DNA from: JANPPS01 sp031428635
GTDB taxonomy: Bacteria > Pseudomonadota > Alphaproteobacteria > Acetobacterales > Acetobacteraceae
NCBI GenBank assembly: GCA_031428635.1
Contig: JANPPS010000105.1
Location: 1 to 7,809 of the forward strand
Direction: 5' to 3'
DNA: 7,809 bases
The translations under genes were made by a program, and so were the position numbers. Shown piece by piece: positions 6,990-7,809 of this stretch (positions are counted from its first letter, which is position 1; every line of letters starts with the position of its first letter). The notes under the pieces are model-generated. The model was not told the origin of the DNA and ran no database searches. It worked only from the letters and a program-made list of their open reading frames with translations.

Positions 6990-7809
6990 GTGGCCCGCCC
7001 TACGCGCGGTGTCTGGCCGGGACGGGACGCCGTGCTGCGCTTTGTCCAGTCCCAACCCGGGCGCGTCGGCAAGCGTGAAATCGCGCGCGAATTTGGCCTA
7101 GGACCCGAACTTCGGGGCGAGCTTCGCGCTCTATTGCAATCACTTACCCAGGAGGGTTCGATCGCGCCTGCCGGACACCGCCGCTTCTCGCCACCCGCCC
7201 GCACGACGGAGGCGATGGTGCTGCGCGTGACCGGCACGGACCAGGACGGCGACGCCGTGGCGCGGCCGATCGATTGGACCGGCGATGGCCCGCCCCCCTT
7301 GGTTACGATGGTGGCCGAACGTGCAGGCCAGCCTGCCCTGGCGCCCGGCGACCGCATCCTGGCGCGTATGACCCCCCTGCCGGTCCGTAATTCCATTCGG
7401 GGCGACGGCCCATTACGGTTCGAGGGGCGCACGCTGAAACGCCTATCCGAGGAGCCGGGCCGCATCCTGGGCGTGTTTCGTGCACCCAACCGCATCGTGC
7501 CAACCGACCGCCGGGCCAAGGCCGAATGGCGCGTGCCGACCGGTGAGGATGGCGGCGCGGAAACAGACGAGATTGTGGTGGCGACTCCCCTGCCCCACAA
7601 CGGTGTGGGCCTGAAACCCGCCCGCATCACCGAACGACTGGGCCGTATGGGCGACGCCCGCAGCATCAGCCTGATCTGCATTCATGCACATGATATCCCG
7701 CAGGAGTTTTCGCCCGAAGCGCTCGCCGACGCCGCCCGCGCGCGGGTGACGCGCTTGGGCCGGCGGGAGGATCTGCGCGCCGTGCCGTTGATCACGATCG
7801 ACGGCGCCG
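6990..7809 (+). CDS. rnr: Ribonuclease R, N-terminal part (3' end outside window)
   Basis: The frame stays open to the window edge, giving 273 residues of an exoribonuclease of the RNase II/RNB family that degrades structured RNA 3' to 5'. An N-terminal winged helix (about 10-66, with PGRVGKREIAREFGL at 23-37) is followed by two cold-shock/OB-like regions. The first is about 73-150. The second is about 155-230, containing ILGVFRAPNRIVPTD at 159-173. The sequence then reaches SLICIHAHDIPQEFSPEAL at 227-245 and REDLRAVPLITIDGA at 259-273. In RNase R this last stretch immediately precedes the catalytic DARDxDDA motif, which is cut off here, so activity cannot be judged. The start is taken as GTG 6990, two bases after the topA stop, giving the family-like beginning MARPTRG. 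A second in-frame GTG at 7032 would shorten the protein before the winged helix and is less likely. No clear ribosome site precedes GTG 6990, so coupling to topA is plausible. Confidence 0.94.
   Translation, partial: MARPTRGVWPGRDAVLRFVQSQPGRVGKREIAREFGLGPELRGELRALLQSLTQEGSIAPAGHRRFSPPARTTEAMVLRVTGTDQDGDAVARPIDWTGDGPPPLVTMVAERAGQPALAPGDRILARMTPLPVRNSIRGDGPLRFEGRTLKRLSEEPGRILGVFRAPNRIVPTDRRAKAEWRVPTGEDGGAETDEIVVATPLPHNGVGLKPARITERLGRMGDARSISLICIHAHDIPQEFSPEALADAARARVTRLGRREDLRAVPLITIDGA

Noticed and set aside
6985..7031. Possible terminator or promoter between topA and rnr
   Set aside because: Only two bases separate topA from the likely rnr GTG, and I see no hairpin followed by a T run.
6935..7681. 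Minus-strand open frame of 248 codons opposite the topA end and rnr
   Set aside because: The + strand carries a clear RNase R N-terminus over the same bases; the minus translation is Arg/Ser/Pro-rich without motifs.

Overview
This looks like a chromosomal segment from a GC-rich alphaproteobacterium. The protein sequences and the order pyrB-pyrC-plsY-dprA-topA-rnr resemble what I recall from the Rhodospirillales/Acetobacteraceae group. That placement is an inference from memory and has not been tested by a search.

All recognisable genes lie on the + strand and are packed with essentially no intergenic DNA. The order is: the 3' end of gltX (glutamyl-tRNA synthetase, 1-333); pyrB (aspartate carbamoyltransferase catalytic chain, 330-1265); pyrC-like (dihydroorotase homologue, 1258-2550); plsY (acyl-phosphate glycerol-3-phosphate acyltransferase, 2547-3137); dprA (DNA-processing protein, 3134-4261); topA (DNA topoisomerase I, 4258-6987); and the 5' part of rnr (RNase R, 6990 to the window end). 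Four junctions are 4-base ATGA/GTGA overlaps, pyrB/pyrC overlap by 8 bases, and topA/rnr are 2 bases apart. This suggests one long polycistronic unit with translational coupling. No internal promoter, terminator, RNA gene, mobile element or CRISPR array is visible, and no gene-free stretch exceeds a few bases.

Functionally the unit is housekeeping: tRNA charging, the second (and possibly third) step of UMP synthesis, the first acylation of phospholipid synthesis, ssDNA/RecA handling, DNA supercoil relaxation and RNA decay. I found no sign of a new biological system. The observation most worth a second look is that the pyrC product has lost the HxH metal-binding pair and other substrate residues of active dihydroorotases. 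It is probably a non-catalytic partner of PyrB, like PyrC' of Pseudomonas. A lesser point is the long Lys/Ala/Pro-rich tail on TopA.
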